Source: Oscillospiraceae bacterium
Lineage (GTDB): Bacteria > Bacillota > Clostridia > Oscillospirales > Oscillospiraceae
Length of the DNA: 43,391 nt
Reading direction: 5' to 3'
Assembly: GCA_017502285.1 (NCBI GenBank)
Contig: JAFVVH010000032.1
Location: 1 to 43,391 of the forward strand
Shown here: piece after piece, positions 7,832-15,907 of the stretch
How the letters are laid out: each line of letters starts with the position of its first letter
How positions within the stretch are numbered: the first letter of the stretch is position 1
Program-made: the position numbers and the translations under genes
The notes under the pieces: model-generated
What the model was told of the DNA's origin: nothing
The model's input: only the letters and a program-made list of their open reading frames with translations
The model's database searches: none

Positions 7832-7951
7832 ACATCTTCTTCCATCCGGACTATACCGTTGGTCCCGGAGTTGCACCGGGTCAGCGAGCACACATGATGC
7901 TCGGTCGCGGACTTTACCGCCAGTGGGGAATTGCACCCCGCCCTGAAGACA
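7832..7951 (-). promoter_or_regulatory. FMN riboswitch (RFN element)
   Basis: Read on the minus strand, the conserved core is complete: CTTCAGGGCGGGGTGCAATT, then CCCCACTGGCGGTAAAGTCC, CGCGACCGAGC, a variable arm, GACCCGGTGCAACTCCGGGACC, and AGTCCGGATGGAAGAAGAT. These are the P1-P6 segments of the FMN aptamer. No strong intrinsic terminator is visible between the aptamer and ribU. An anti-Shine-Dalgarno stretch (CCTCC at 7807-7811, plus-strand sense GAGGAGG) could instead pair with the ribU site AAGGAG, so control is probably translational; that part is inference. Confidence 0.96.
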
Positions 7952-7972
7952 TTTGATTTAGTTGTCGTGAAC

Positions 7973-8001
7973 ATTATACGATATCCCAAAGCAGAATGCA
8001 A
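7973..8001 (-). promoter_or_regulatory. Promoter of the FMN riboswitch-ribU-rsmI transcript
   Basis: On the minus strand, TTGCAT (7996-8001), 17-base spacer, TATAAT (7973-7978). The -35 lies in the base of the preceding cobB terminator hairpin. Confidence 0.8.
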
Positions 8002-8028
8002 CCCCCGGGAGAAATTCCCGGGGGTTGC
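7998..8028 (-). terminator. Hairpin terminator after cobB
   Basis: GCAACCCCCGGGA with its perfect complement and a short AT loop. The trailing T content is poor in both directions, so it may be leaky. Confidence 0.65.
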
Positions 8029-8030
8029 AT

Positions 8031-8756
8031 TTATCTTATACAAATCTGCTCCAAAACCTGTCCCACCGCTCCTTCAATGAGCAGGTCGGCCTTGTGGTCA
8101 TAGGGTGTGGGCGACTTGTTGATGAGCACCAAGCGATTGCCCGTATAGTAGTTGACCAGCCCCGCCGCCGGGTAAACAGTCAGGGAGGTCCCGGCCACGA
8201 TGAGCATATCCGCCCTGCTGATGTCCCGCACCGCTCCGGCCATGGTGTCCCCATTGAGTTGCTCCTCGTAAAGCACTACATCGGGCTTGAAAGTGCCGCC
8301 GCAAGAACATTTTGGCACACCCGTACTCTTCAAAATATCCTGCGCCGTACAGGATGCCCCGCAGGACAGGCAGTAGTTGCGCAGCACACTGCCATGCAGT
8401 TCCCACACCTGCCGACTTCCTGCCGCCTGATGCAGACCGTCGATGTTCTGGGTCACCACGCTGCACAGCTTGCGCGCTTTTTCCAACTCGGCCAGCTTCC
8501 TGTGGGCGGCGTTGGGTTGTGCATCCAGGCAGAGCATCTTTGCCCGATAAAAACGATAAAACTCCTCCGGGCGGCGGCGGAAAAAAGTGTGGCTCAAAAT
8601 CTGCTCCGGCGGCCATTTATAGTTCTGGTTATACAGTCCGTCCACGCTGCGAAAGTCGGGAATACCCGACTCGGTGCTGACTCCGGCACCGCCGAAAAAG
8701 ACGATCCGCTCACTTTCATCCACCCATTGCTGCAGCTTTTTGATGGCTTCGGTCAT
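8031..8756 (-). CDS. cobB: NAD-dependent protein deacylase, Sir2 family
   Basis: The 241-residue product is a bacterial sirtuin: it removes acyl groups from lysine with cleavage of NAD to nicotinamide and O-acyl-ADP-ribose. Motifs are the NAD-binding GGAGVSTESGIPDFRS (residues 22-37), TQNIDGLHQAAG, the catalytic His in ELHGSV, a zinc site made by CLSCGASC and CSCGG, and GTSLTVYPAA. The length is normal. The ATG 8754-8756 follows a purine-rich AAGGGGGG site by 6 bases. It is transcribed away from the DUF3842 gene, sharing a 100-base divergent region. Acetyl versus other acyl preference is not decidable here. Confidence 0.95.
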   Translation of the reverse strand: MTEAIKKLQQWVDESERIVFFGGAGVSTESGIPDFRSVDGLYNQNYKWPPEQILSHTFFRRRPEEFYRFYRAKMLCLDAQPNAAHRKLAELEKARKLCSVVTQNIDGLHQAAGSRQVWELHGSVLRNYCLSCGASCTAQDILKSTGVPKCSCGGTFKPDVVLYEEQLNGDTMAGAVRDISRADMLIVAGTSLTVYPAAGLVNYYTGNRLVLINKSPTPYDHKADLLIEGAVGQVLEQICIR

Positions 8757-8798
8757 GGTCAGCCCCCCTTTTGTTCAGTATATCACACATTTCGGGAC

Positions 8799-8827
8799 TT
8801 TCACAAGACACCGCCTTGTGCTATAAT
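8799..8827 (+). promoter_or_regulatory. Promoter of the DUF3842 gene
   Basis: TTTCAC (8799-8804), 17-base spacer, TATAAT (8822-8827), 30 bases before the ATG. Confidence 0.65.
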
Positions 8828-8857
8828 ACACTTACACCTCACAAAGGAGGCTTCTGT

Positions 8858-9265
8858 ATGAAAATCGTGATCGTGGACGGACAGGGCGGCAAGCTGGGCA
8901 AGCTGCTGGTAGAGCAGCTCAAGCAGGCCTGTCCTCAGGTACAGCTGTATGCCATCGGCACCAACTCCATCGCCACCGCCACCATGCTCAAGGCCGGGGC
9001 AGACTTTGGCGCCACCGGAGAAAATCCCGTGGTGCGGGCTGTGATGGACGCGGACGTGGTGCTTGGTCCCATGGGTATCGTGGTCGCCCATGCCATTTTG
9101 GGTGAAGTCACTCCAAAAATGGCTGAGGCTGTAGGCGGCTGCCGGGCCAAAAAGCTGCTCATCCCCATGAACAGCTGCGGCGTGTCCGTGGCCGGTGTGC
9201 AGGAGTTGCCTCTAAACAGCTATGTATCCCAGATCGTGGAACAAGTCCGTTCCATGCTCCCATAA
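8858..9265 (+). CDS. DUF3842 family protein
   Basis: This encodes 135 residues from the ATG with AAAGGAGG 7 bases before it. The N terminus MKIVIVDGQGGKLGKLLVEQL looks like a Rossmann-type glycine-rich turn. The rest (GTNSIATATMLKAGADFGATGENPVV, then GPMGIVVAHAILGEVTPKMAEAV) is the pattern of the DUF3842 family, which is widespread in Clostridia and has no known function. A nucleotide- or NAD-binding role would be only a guess from the fold. It stands alone between its promoter and a terminator at 9272. Confidence 0.88.
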   Translation: MKIVIVDGQGGKLGKLLVEQLKQACPQVQLYAIGTNSIATATMLKAGADFGATGENPVVRAVMDADVVLGPMGIVVAHAILGEVTPKMAEAVGGCRAKKLLIPMNSCGVSVAGVQELPLNSYVSQIVEQVRSMLP

Positions 9266-9271
9266 TTCACC

Positions 9272-9299
9272 AAACGGCAGGTCCTCCTGCCGTTTCTTT
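9272..9299 (+). terminator. Terminator of the DUF3842 gene
   Basis: AAACGGCAGG, TCCT loop, complement, then a short T-rich tail. Confidence 0.75.
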
Positions 9300-9301
9300 G
9301 A

Positions 9302-9330
9302 TTGCTTTTTTTGCCGCTTTAGGGTATGAT
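9302..9330 (+). promoter_or_regulatory. Promoter of the nadE-chromate transporter operon
   Basis: TTGCTT (9302-9307), 17-base spacer, TATGAT (9325-9330), 30 bases before the nadE ATG. Confidence 0.7.
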
Positions 9331-9359
9331 ACATTCAGAAAATGATGGAGGCGTATGCC

Positions 9360-11270
9360 ATGAAAGACGGATTTGTCAAAGTTGCCGCCGGCACCCCAAA
9401 GATCCGGGTCGCCGACTGCCGTTTCAATGCCGAGCAGATCTTCACCCTGATGCGGGAAGCATCCAAGCAGGGGGTGCGGGTGCTGTGCCTGCCCGAGCTG
9501 TGTCTGACGGGTGCCACCTGCGGCGATCTGTTCCTGCACGACACCCTGCTGGCCGGAGCGCAGGATTCCCTTGCCACCGTGCTGGAGGCCACAAAAAATC
9601 TGGATATGGTAACTGCTCTGGGCCTGCCCGTGCGTGGCAATGACAGCCGGGTATATAACTGCGCCGCCGTCATCCACAAGGGGCAGCTGTTGGGTCTTGT
9701 ATCCAAGACCCACATCCCCAACGGCCAGAGCCGGTGGTTTACCTCCCCCAATGGCCGCACCACCCTGTGCTCCCTGTTCGGCGAGCCCCATGTGGTGAAC
9801 AACGGTGCCGTCTTCTCCTGCGCCGGGCTGCCAGAGCTTGCCTTGAGCGTGGAGATCGGCGAAGATGCGTGGGCCGTTCAGTCCCCCGCTTGCGCCTTGA
9901 CCACCTGTGGCAACGCCACGGTGATGCTCCACCTTTCCGCTTCCTGCGAAGTGGTGGGCCGGGCCGACTTCCGCCGTTCCATGCTGACCGCCCAGTCCGC
10001 CCGACTGGTGTGCGCCTATGTCAGCGCCGAAGCGGGTGAAGGCGAGTCCACCACCGACATGGTCTTTGCCGGTCATAACCTGATTGCAGAAAACGGCACG
10101 TTGCTGGCCGATCGGCGCTTTGCCTGCGGTCTGACCGTTTCCGAGGTGGATGTTTCCCGCCTTGCCTATCAGCGCCGCCTCACCCCCGTCCCCCCCTGTG
10201 CATGTGACACAGAGCATTGGCGCACGCTCTTTGACATGAACCTGTCCGACACCGTGCTCACCCGGCACATCAACCCCATGCCCTTTGTGCCCGAGGACGA
10301 ACAAAAACGCGAGCAGCGCTGCAATGAAATTCTGTGCATTGCGGCCATGGGCCTGAAAAAGCGGCTGGAGCACACCGGTGCGAAAACTGCTGTTGTAGGT
10401 CTGTCCGGCGGCCTGGACTCTACCCTTGCCATTCTTACCACTGCTCTTGCCATGAAGATGCTGGGCCGTCCTGCCACCGACATTATCGCCGTGACTATGC
10501 CCTGCTTCGGCACCACAGACCGCACCCGAGACAATGCCGTGGAACTGGCTGGGCGGCTGGGCGCTACCCTGCTGCGTATTGACATCGGTGCTGCGGTGAA
10601 GCAGCACTTCAAGGATATTGGCCAGTCCATGGACGACCACAGCGTCACCTTTGAAAACGGTCAGGCCCGGGAGCGCACACAGGTGCTTATGGACATCGCC
10701 AACCAAAACGGCGGTCTTGTTGTGGGCACCGGCGATTTGTCGGAGCTGGCCCTCGGCTGGGCCACCTATAACGGAGACCACATGTCCATGTACGGTGTCA
10801 ATGCCTCTATCCCCAAGACGCTGGTGCGCCACCTCGTCTCCTTCGTAGCCGGAGACAAGGCTCAGGAGGACCAGCGCCTGTCTGCCGTGCTGGAGGACAT
10901 TCTGGACACCCCCGTTTCCCCGGAGCTGCTGCCTGCCGTACAGGGCGAGATCAGCCAGAAGACCGAGGATCTGGTGGGCCCCTACGAGCTGCACGACTTT
11001 TTCCTCTACTATGCCATTCGCTGGGCCTTCCCCCCCAGAAAGGTATACCGTCTGGCCCTGCACGCACTGGGCCGTCACTACGACAAGGCCACCATCCTGA
11101 AGTGGCTGAAAAACTTCTACCGCCGCTTCTTCACCCAGCAATTCAAGCGTTCCTGTCTGCCCGACGGTCCCAAGGTGGGCAGCGTGTCCCTCTCCCCCAG
11201 AGGAGACTGGTCCATGCCCAGCGACGCTGTGGCTGCCTTGTGGATGGAAGAATTGGACGAACTAAACTGA
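9360..11270 (+). CDS. nadE: NAD+ synthetase with N-terminal glutaminase (nitrilase-like) domain
   Basis: The protein has 636 residues; GGAGG is 8 bases before ATG 9360. The enzyme makes NAD+ from nicotinate adenine dinucleotide, ATP and ammonia, with ammonia normally produced from glutamine by the N-terminal domain. The synthetase half shows the pyrophosphate loop SGGLDST (from residue 349) and GTGDLSELALGWATYNGDH. In the glutaminase half the catalytic Glu (E46, in LPELCLTG) and Lys (K116, in SKTHIPN) are present, but the position normally read as EICED carries VEIGEDAW, with Gly167 (codon GGC at 9858-9860) where the Cys nucleophile belongs. It may therefore depend on free ammonia, unless this is a sequencing error. 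Two chromate-transporter genes follow within 12 bases. Confidence 0.92.
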   Translation: MKDGFVKVAAGTPKIRVADCRFNAEQIFTLMREASKQGVRVLCLPELCLTGATCGDLFLHDTLLAGAQDSLATVLEATKNLDMVTALGLPVRGNDSRVYNCAAVIHKGQLLGLVSKTHIPNGQSRWFTSPNGRTTLCSLFGEPHVVNNGAVFSCAGLPELALSVEIGEDAWAVQSPACALTTCGNATVMLHLSASCEVVGRADFRRSMLTAQSARLVCAYVSAEAGEGESTTDMVFAGHNLIAENGTLLADRRFACGLTVSEVDVSRLAYQRRLTPVPPCACDTEHWRTLFDMNLSDTVLTRHINPMPFVPEDEQKREQRCNEILCIAAMGLKKRLEHTGAKTAVVGLSGGLDSTLAILTTALAMKMLGRPATDIIAVTMPCFGTTDRTRDNAVELAGRLGATLLRIDIGAAVKQHFKDIGQSMDDHSVTFENGQARERTQVLMDIANQNGGLVVGTGDLSELALGWATYNGDHMSMYGVNASIPKTLVRHLVSFVAGDKAQEDQRLSAVLEDILDTPVSPELLPAVQGEISQKTEDLVGPYELHDFFLYYAIRWAFPPRKVYRLALHALGRHYDKATILKWLKNFYRRFFTQQFKRSCLPDGPKVGSVSLSPRGDWSMPSDAVAALWMEELDELN

Positions 11271-11282
11271 GGACGTGACACT

Positions 11283-11828
11283 TTGAATATTTATCTGGAC
11301 CTGTTTATTACCTTTGCCAAGGTGGGAGTATGTACCTTCGGCGGCGGCTATGCCATGCTTCCTATGCTCCAGCGGGAGGTCGTGGAGAAAAAGGGGTGGG
11401 CCACCAACGAAGAGCTTACCGACTACTTCGCCATCGGCCAGTGTACCCCCGGTGTGATCGCGGTCAACACCGCCACCTTTATCGGCTATAAGTTTAAAGG
11501 CTATCTGGGCGGTGTGGCTGCCACGCTGGGCGTGGTCTTTCCCTCCATCGTCATCATCACCGTCATTGCCGCCTTTCTGACCAATTTTGCCGACATCCCC
11601 GTGGTGCAGCATGCCATCGGCGGCGTCAGTGCCTGCGTGGTCGCCATGATCGCCGCCAGTGCCCTCAAGCTGGGAAAAACGGCGGTCAGGGATGCGCTGA
11701 CTACCGTTATTTTCCTGACGGTGCTGGCTCTTGCCTTCTTCCTGAAGCTGTCCCCCGTCTTGCTGGTGGTGGTAGCCGGCCTTACCGGTCTGCTGTCCGG
11801 TATTGGAAAAGGAGGGCAGAAACAATGA
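11283..11828 (+). CDS. Chromate transporter family protein, first half-size subunit
   Basis: This 181-residue membrane protein is one CHR domain. The signature FAKVGVCTFGGGYAMLPML (residues 10-28) is followed by the second conserved motif FAIGQCTPGVIAVNTATFIGYK. It starts at a TTG (11283-11285) after GAGGA, and is closely coupled to nadE upstream. Two-gene, half-size CHR transporters assemble as antiparallel pairs; the next gene is the partner. In Proteobacteria ChrA exports chromate with sulfate-like specificity. In gut Clostridia the true substrate is not established, so 'chromate' should be read as a family name only. Confidence 0.93.
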   Translation: MNIYLDLFITFAKVGVCTFGGGYAMLPMLQREVVEKKGWATNEELTDYFAIGQCTPGVIAVNTATFIGYKFKGYLGGVAATLGVVFPSIVIITVIAAFLTNFADIPVVQHAIGGVSACVVAMIAASALKLGKTAVRDALTTVIFLTVLALAFFLKLSPVLLVVVAGLTGLLSGIGKGGQKQ

Positions 11829-12388
11829 TCCTGCTGCGTTTGTTTTTTGAGTTTGCCAAGGTCGGCCTGTTTTCCGTGGGCGGCGGTCTTGCCACCATCC
11901 CCTTCCTGCAGCGGTTGGGCGAGTCCACCGGCTGGTTCACCAACGAACAGTTGACCACCATGGTGGCTGTGGGCGAGTCTACTCCCGGCCCCATCGGTGT
12001 GAACATGGCCACCTACGTTGGCTTTGAGACGGCAGGTGTGTTGGGTGCGGTCATCGCCACGCTGGGCCTGATCACCCCCTCCGTCATCGTCATTATCATC
12101 ATCGCGGGCTTTTTGCAGAAATTCCGCGACTCCAAGTCGGTGGTCAATACGTTCTACGGCCTGCGTCCCGCCTCCACCGCCCTGATCGTTTCCGCCGGTC
12201 TGAGCGTGGCCCTGAGCATCTTCGTGATGGTGGGCGGCACAGTAGAGCACACCTTCGCCCTGAACTGGCCCGCCATCCTGCTTGCGGCGGCAGTTTTCCT
12301 GGCTATGAAGTTTACCCCGCTGAAAAAGCTGCACCCCATCGCCTTTATCGGTATCTCCGCCCTGGTGGGCATCCTTCTCAAAATGTAA
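11825..12388 (+). CDS. Chromate transporter family protein, second half-size subunit
   Basis: This encodes 187 residues and overlaps the previous gene by the four bases ATGA, showing translational coupling. Its CHR domain repeats the family motifs with its own variant: FAKVGLFSVGGGLATIPFL and VAVGESTPGPIGVNMATYVGF. About five to six membrane helices follow. With the previous gene it should form one heterodimeric transporter. The pair ends at a hairpin at 12392. Substrate unknown, as for its partner. Confidence 0.93.
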   Translation: MILLRLFFEFAKVGLFSVGGGLATIPFLQRLGESTGWFTNEQLTTMVAVGESTPGPIGVNMATYVGFETAGVLGAVIATLGLITPSVIVIIIIAGFLQKFRDSKSVVNTFYGLRPASTALIVSAGLSVALSIFVMVGGTVEHTFALNWPAILLAAAVFLAMKFTPLKKLHPIAFIGISALVGILLKM

Positions 12389-12391
12389 ACG

Positions 12392-12421
12392 AAACAGGGT
12401 CGTGAAAACGGCCCTGTTTTT
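12392..12421 (+). terminator. Terminator of the nadE-chr operon
   Basis: AAACAGGG and CCCTGTTT flank a 12-base loop, followed by TTTTTA. Confidence 0.7.
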
Positions 12422-12440
12422 ACACAAAGGAGTCATTTGC

Positions 12441-13214
12441 GTGATCAAAGCAATTTTCTTCGACGTGGACGGCACACTGGTCAGCATGACCACCCACACC
12501 ATCCCCCAAAGCACGCTGGACTGTCTGCGCGTCCTTCGTCGTAAAGGCATTAAACTATACATCGCCACCGGACGGCATATGAGTATGATGGACGATGTGC
12601 GCGCACAGTTTAAATTCGATGGCTATGTCAGCGTCAGCGGCCAGTACTGCCTGTGTGGTGATACCGTGGTACACAGCAACCCTATCTCCCCACAGGGCAT
12701 GAAAGAAATAGTTTCCGCCATGACCGAGCATGGTTTTTCCGGCATATTTCTGGAGGGCGAGGAATGCTGGCTCAACCTACACGACCAAGCCGCCCGGCAG
12801 TATATAGAAGAATTCAAGCTGAAGACCCCACCCGTTCACCCCTTGAGTCGGGCATTGGATCATGACATTTATCAGGTCATCACCCTGCTTACTCGGGAGC
12901 AGGAGCATCTGCTGCTGGACCGTTCCGACCACCTCAAGGCTGTGCGCTGGCATCCCTCCTTTCTGGATGCCATGCCAACGGACGGCGGCAAGGATACCGG
13001 TATCCGGGCCGTGCTGGACTGGGCCGGGATTGCCCCGGAGGAAGCCATGGCCTTTGGGGACGGAGAAAATGACCTGACCATGTTTGCCTGTGTGGGCACA
13101 GCGATTGCCATGGGCAATGCCAGCCAAACGGTAAAGCAGGCCGCCCACTACGTCACCGCCCACGTGGACGAAGACGGGATACGGCAGGCACTGCTCCACC
13201 TCGACCTGCTGTGA
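12441..13214 (+). CDS. Cof-type HAD-superfamily hydrolase
   Basis: The 257-residue protein starts at GTG 12441 with AAAGGAG 8 bases upstream. HAD motifs are in order: DVDGTL (motif I, residues 8-13, both Asp present), IATGRHMSMM (motif II Thr/Ser region), and the C-terminal FGDGENDLTMF (motif IV). The large C2-type cap in the middle places it in the Cof/YwpJ subfamily, which dephosphorylates sugar phosphates, FMN, pyridoxal phosphate and similar small molecules with magnesium. The specific substrate cannot be told. It lies just after the terminator of the transporter operon and before the beta-CASP nuclease gene, with no clear promoter of its own. Confidence 0.93.
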   Translation: MIKAIFFDVDGTLVSMTTHTIPQSTLDCLRVLRRKGIKLYIATGRHMSMMDDVRAQFKFDGYVSVSGQYCLCGDTVVHSNPISPQGMKEIVSAMTEHGFSGIFLEGEECWLNLHDQAARQYIEEFKLKTPPVHPLSRALDHDIYQVITLLTREQEHLLLDRSDHLKAVRWHPSFLDAMPTDGGKDTGIRAVLDWAGIAPEEAMAFGDGENDLTMFACVGTAIAMGNASQTVKQAAHYVTAHVDEDGIRQALLHLDLL

Positions 13215-13305
13215 TGGATTTGTTTACAAAATTTTATAGATTATTTTGCCCCCAGCGTGTAAAATAAAGTTGGAAGAAATCACCGCGACGTAAGGAGGAC
13301 GAACC

Positions 13306-14904
13306 ATGAAATTAACCTTTTTCGGTGCTGCCCACGCCGTTACCGGCAGCTGTTACTGTCTGGAGGTCAACGGAAAGAAAATCCTGATCGACTGCGGCCT
13401 GCAGCAGGGCCGGGACGAGCACAATGACAACGCGCTGGACTTCGCCCCAAGCTATATCGACCATGTGATCGTCACCCATGCCCATATCGACCACTCCGGC
13501 CGTATTCCCCTGCTGGTCAAGCAGGGCTTTCAGGGCCAGATCTGCGCCACCCGGCTCACTGCCCGCCTTATGAGCATCATGCTGCGGGACTCCGCCCACA
13601 TCCAGGAAAGCGACGCAGAGTGGCAGACCCGCAAAAACCAGCGTGCCGGAAAGAATACAGTAGAACCGCTTTACACCCTTTCCGACGCAGAGCAAGCCCT
13701 GCAGCAGCTGGCTGTCTTTGAGTATGGCCAAACCTTCGACCTGTGCGAAGGGGTGCAGGTGCGTTTCACCGATGCCGGTCACCTGTTGGGCTCGGCCAGC
13801 GTGGAGCTGTGGCTCACCGAAGCAGGTGTGACCAAAAAAATCGTCTTTTCCGGTGATATTGGCAACGTGGACCAGCCGGTCATCCGCGACCCCCAGCCGG
13901 TGGAACAGGCGGATTACGTGGTCATGGAGTCCACCTACGGTGACCGCAGCCATGAACCCCCTGAGAGTTATACAGAAGCTTTGGCCCAGCTTATTGACGA
14001 GACCTTTGCCCGGGGCGGCAACGTCATCATCCCCTCCTTTGCCGTTGGCCGCACCCAGGAGCTTTTGTACTTCATCCGCGAGATCAAGGCCAATGGCATG
14101 GTGAAAAGTGCCCCCGACTTTACTGTGTGCGTGGACAGCCCGCTGGCCGCCGAGGCCACCAAGATCTATGCCGGTGACCTGCACGGCTATCTGGATGAGG
14201 AAGCTATCGCGTTGGTGCAGGGTGGCGAGGATCTGTTCACCTTCCCGGGACTGAAGCTGGTGCAGACCAGTGAGGAGTCCAAGCTGCTGAATATGGACAG
14301 ATCCTCCAAGGTCATCATTTCCGCCTCCGGTATGTGTGATGCCGGCCGCATCCGCCACCACCTGAAGCACAACCTGTGGCGGCCGGAATGTGCCGTGGTC
14401 TTCGTGGGCTATCAGGCGGAGGGCACTCTGGGCCGCCGTCTGCTGGAAGGGGCCAAAAGTGTCAAGCTCTTTGGGGAAGACATTTCTGTCAATGCCCGCA
14501 TCGTCAACTTCAAGGGCCTGTCCTCCCACGCAGACCGGGAGCATCTGATCGCGTGGGCTCAGCAGTTCCAGCCCAAGCCCGAGCATATTTTTGTGACCCA
14601 CGGCGACAGCGAGGTGACCGAGATCTTTGCGCAGACCCTGAACGACCTGGGCCTGTCCGCCCATGCCCCTTTGTATGAAGAGGTGTATGACCTTGCCGCC
14701 AACACCATGCTTGCCGAGGGCATCGTGCTGGAACGCAAAAAGGTATCCGGCGGCGCCTCCGCGCCTTCCCCTGCCTTCCGCCGTCTGGAGCAGATGGGCA
14801 AGCTGGTGGTGGAGGTCATCAGCCGCAGCCGCGGCCGCAGCAACAAGGATCTGGCCAAGCTGGCCGACCAGCTCAAGATGCTCATCGAAAAGTGGGATGC
14901 CTGA
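13306..14904 (+). CDS. MBL-fold beta-CASP RNA-processing nuclease
   Basis: This encodes 532 residues; TAAGGAGG is 8 bases before the ATG. The metallo-beta-lactamase site HAHIDHSGRIP (zinc ligands, near residue 60), DAGHLLGSAS, FSGDIGN and the beta-CASP region (VVMESTYGDRSH, PSFAVGRTQELLY) are followed by ISASGMCDAGRIRHHL and the RMMBL domain (LSSHADREHLIAW, VTHGDSE). This is the bacterial CPSF73/Ysh1-like group, distinct from RNase J. It is expected to be a zinc-dependent RNA endo- or 5'-exonuclease in the cytoplasm. About 60 residues of basic, Ser/Arg-rich tail (ISRSRGRSNKDLAKL) follow the catalytic part. The next gene starts 38 bases on and is probably cotranscribed. Confidence 0.92.
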   Translation: MKLTFFGAAHAVTGSCYCLEVNGKKILIDCGLQQGRDEHNDNALDFAPSYIDHVIVTHAHIDHSGRIPLLVKQGFQGQICATRLTARLMSIMLRDSAHIQESDAEWQTRKNQRAGKNTVEPLYTLSDAEQALQQLAVFEYGQTFDLCEGVQVRFTDAGHLLGSASVELWLTEAGVTKKIVFSGDIGNVDQPVIRDPQPVEQADYVVMESTYGDRSHEPPESYTEALAQLIDETFARGGNVIIPSFAVGRTQELLYFIREIKANGMVKSAPDFTVCVDSPLAAEATKIYAGDLHGYLDEEAIALVQGGEDLFTFPGLKLVQTSEESKLLNMDRSSKVIISASGMCDAGRIRHHLKHNLWRPECAVVFVGYQAEGTLGRRLLEGAKSVKLFGEDISVNARIVNFKGLSSHADREHLIAWAQQFQPKPEHIFVTHGDSEVTEIFAQTLNDLGLSAHAPLYEEVYDLAANTMLAEGIVLERKKVSGGASAPSPAFRRLEQMGKLVVEVISRSRGRSNKDLAKLADQLKMLIEKWDA

Positions 14905-14942
14905 TCCCCCGTTTGTATAGAGAAAAGAAAGAGGAGATCCCC

Positions 14943-15860
14943 ATGTATTTTGACCGTCCCGCCCTGAAGGCGGAAGCAAGACGGGCCATGCGCAGCACGC
15001 ACCCGCGCCCCATGCTCGTTGCCCTGCTTTACCTGCTGCTCACCACCGGTTTGAGCGCATTGATAAGCATTATTATTACTGATCCCATCACTCTGTTCGT
15101 GCAGCTGACCGATCAAGGGTTGACCCCCGGCAACGCTCTGCTGGTAGCCTTAAGCGACATTGGCCCCACCGGCCTGTTCCTGCATCTTCTGGTCGCCCTT
15201 TTCGGAATGGTACTGTCCTTTGGCTACAGCCGGTGGGCTCTGTCCGCTTCCCGTGGTGAAAAAGCTTCTTTCAGTGATCTCGTTTCCGGCTTTTCCATGG
15301 TAGGCAAGGTGTTGTGGCTATCAATCCTGCTCTTTCTTTGCGAGCTGTTGCTAAGTATCTTCTTTGCAATGGCCGCACACCTGGCCATGCTTCCTTTCTT
15401 ATTGATTCCTGTTTTGAATTACGTTGCCGCAATTGTTTTCCCTATTACAGCCGCACTTATCCCCAACCTTCTTATGCTTTGGTATGCCATGTCCGCTTAC
15501 TGCCTGCTGGATGATCCGGAACTGAGCGCGTTCCAAGCCATGCGCCGTAGCCGTCAACTGATGCGTGGGCACATTGGAGACTTGCTTCTCCTGTATCTGT
15601 CCTTTATCGGCTGGTTCTTGCTGGCAGTTGTACTTGCAATCGTGACGCTCCTGTGCGTCTCGGCTCCTATCGGTTATGCTCTGGCCACCCCTGACGCCAG
15701 TACCAGTACGTTTTTCTACGGTATGATTCCCGCAGCAATTTCGTTTCTTGGCCTTCTGTTTCTGGGTTTTTGGCTGACACCCTACCTCACCATTGTCAAG
15801 TGCAAATTCTATGACCATCTGCCCCGTACCCAGTCAGACGTCCCTCCTTTTGACCTGTAA
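14943..15860 (+). CDS. DUF975 family integral membrane protein
   Basis: The 305-residue protein starts at ATG 14943 after AGAGGAG. The N terminus FDRPALKAEARRAMR is the typical DUF975 amphipathic lead-in, followed by about six membrane segments. FGYSRWALSASRGEKASFSDL and DDPELSAFQAMRRSRQLMRGHIGDLLLL are the two conserved loops of the family. Function is unknown. Codon use is less GC-biased in the middle (15300-15600) than in neighbours, which may only reflect hydrophobic content. It ends at a shared bidirectional terminator (15865-15900). Confidence 0.9.
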   Translation: MYFDRPALKAEARRAMRSTHPRPMLVALLYLLLTTGLSALISIIITDPITLFVQLTDQGLTPGNALLVALSDIGPTGLFLHLLVALFGMVLSFGYSRWALSASRGEKASFSDLVSGFSMVGKVLWLSILLFLCELLLSIFFAMAAHLAMLPFLLIPVLNYVAAIVFPITAALIPNLLMLWYAMSAYCLLDDPELSAFQAMRRSRQLMRGHIGDLLLLYLSFIGWFLLAVVLAIVTLLCVSAPIGYALATPDASTSTFFYGMIPAAISFLGLLFLGFWLTPYLTIVKCKFYDHLPRTQSDVPPFDL

Positions 15861-15864
15861 CCAC

Positions 15865-15900
15865 AAAAAACGGACTGCTCTGTGAGCAGTCCGTTTTTTT
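15865..15900. terminator. Bidirectional terminator
   Basis: AAAAAACGGACTGCTC and complement with TGT loop, flanked by A6 and T7, between converging genes. Confidence 0.9.
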
Positions 15901-15907
15901 GTGCTGT

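Noticed and set aside
9267..11141. A 624-codon open frame antisense to nadE
   Set aside because: It mirrors a GC-biased gene, has no ribosome site and reads as low-complexity Gly/His/Gln protein. The nadE motifs on the plus strand are clear.
13312..14979. A 555-codon open frame antisense to the beta-CASP nuclease
   Set aside because: Codon-bias shadow of the real gene, whose metal motifs are intact.
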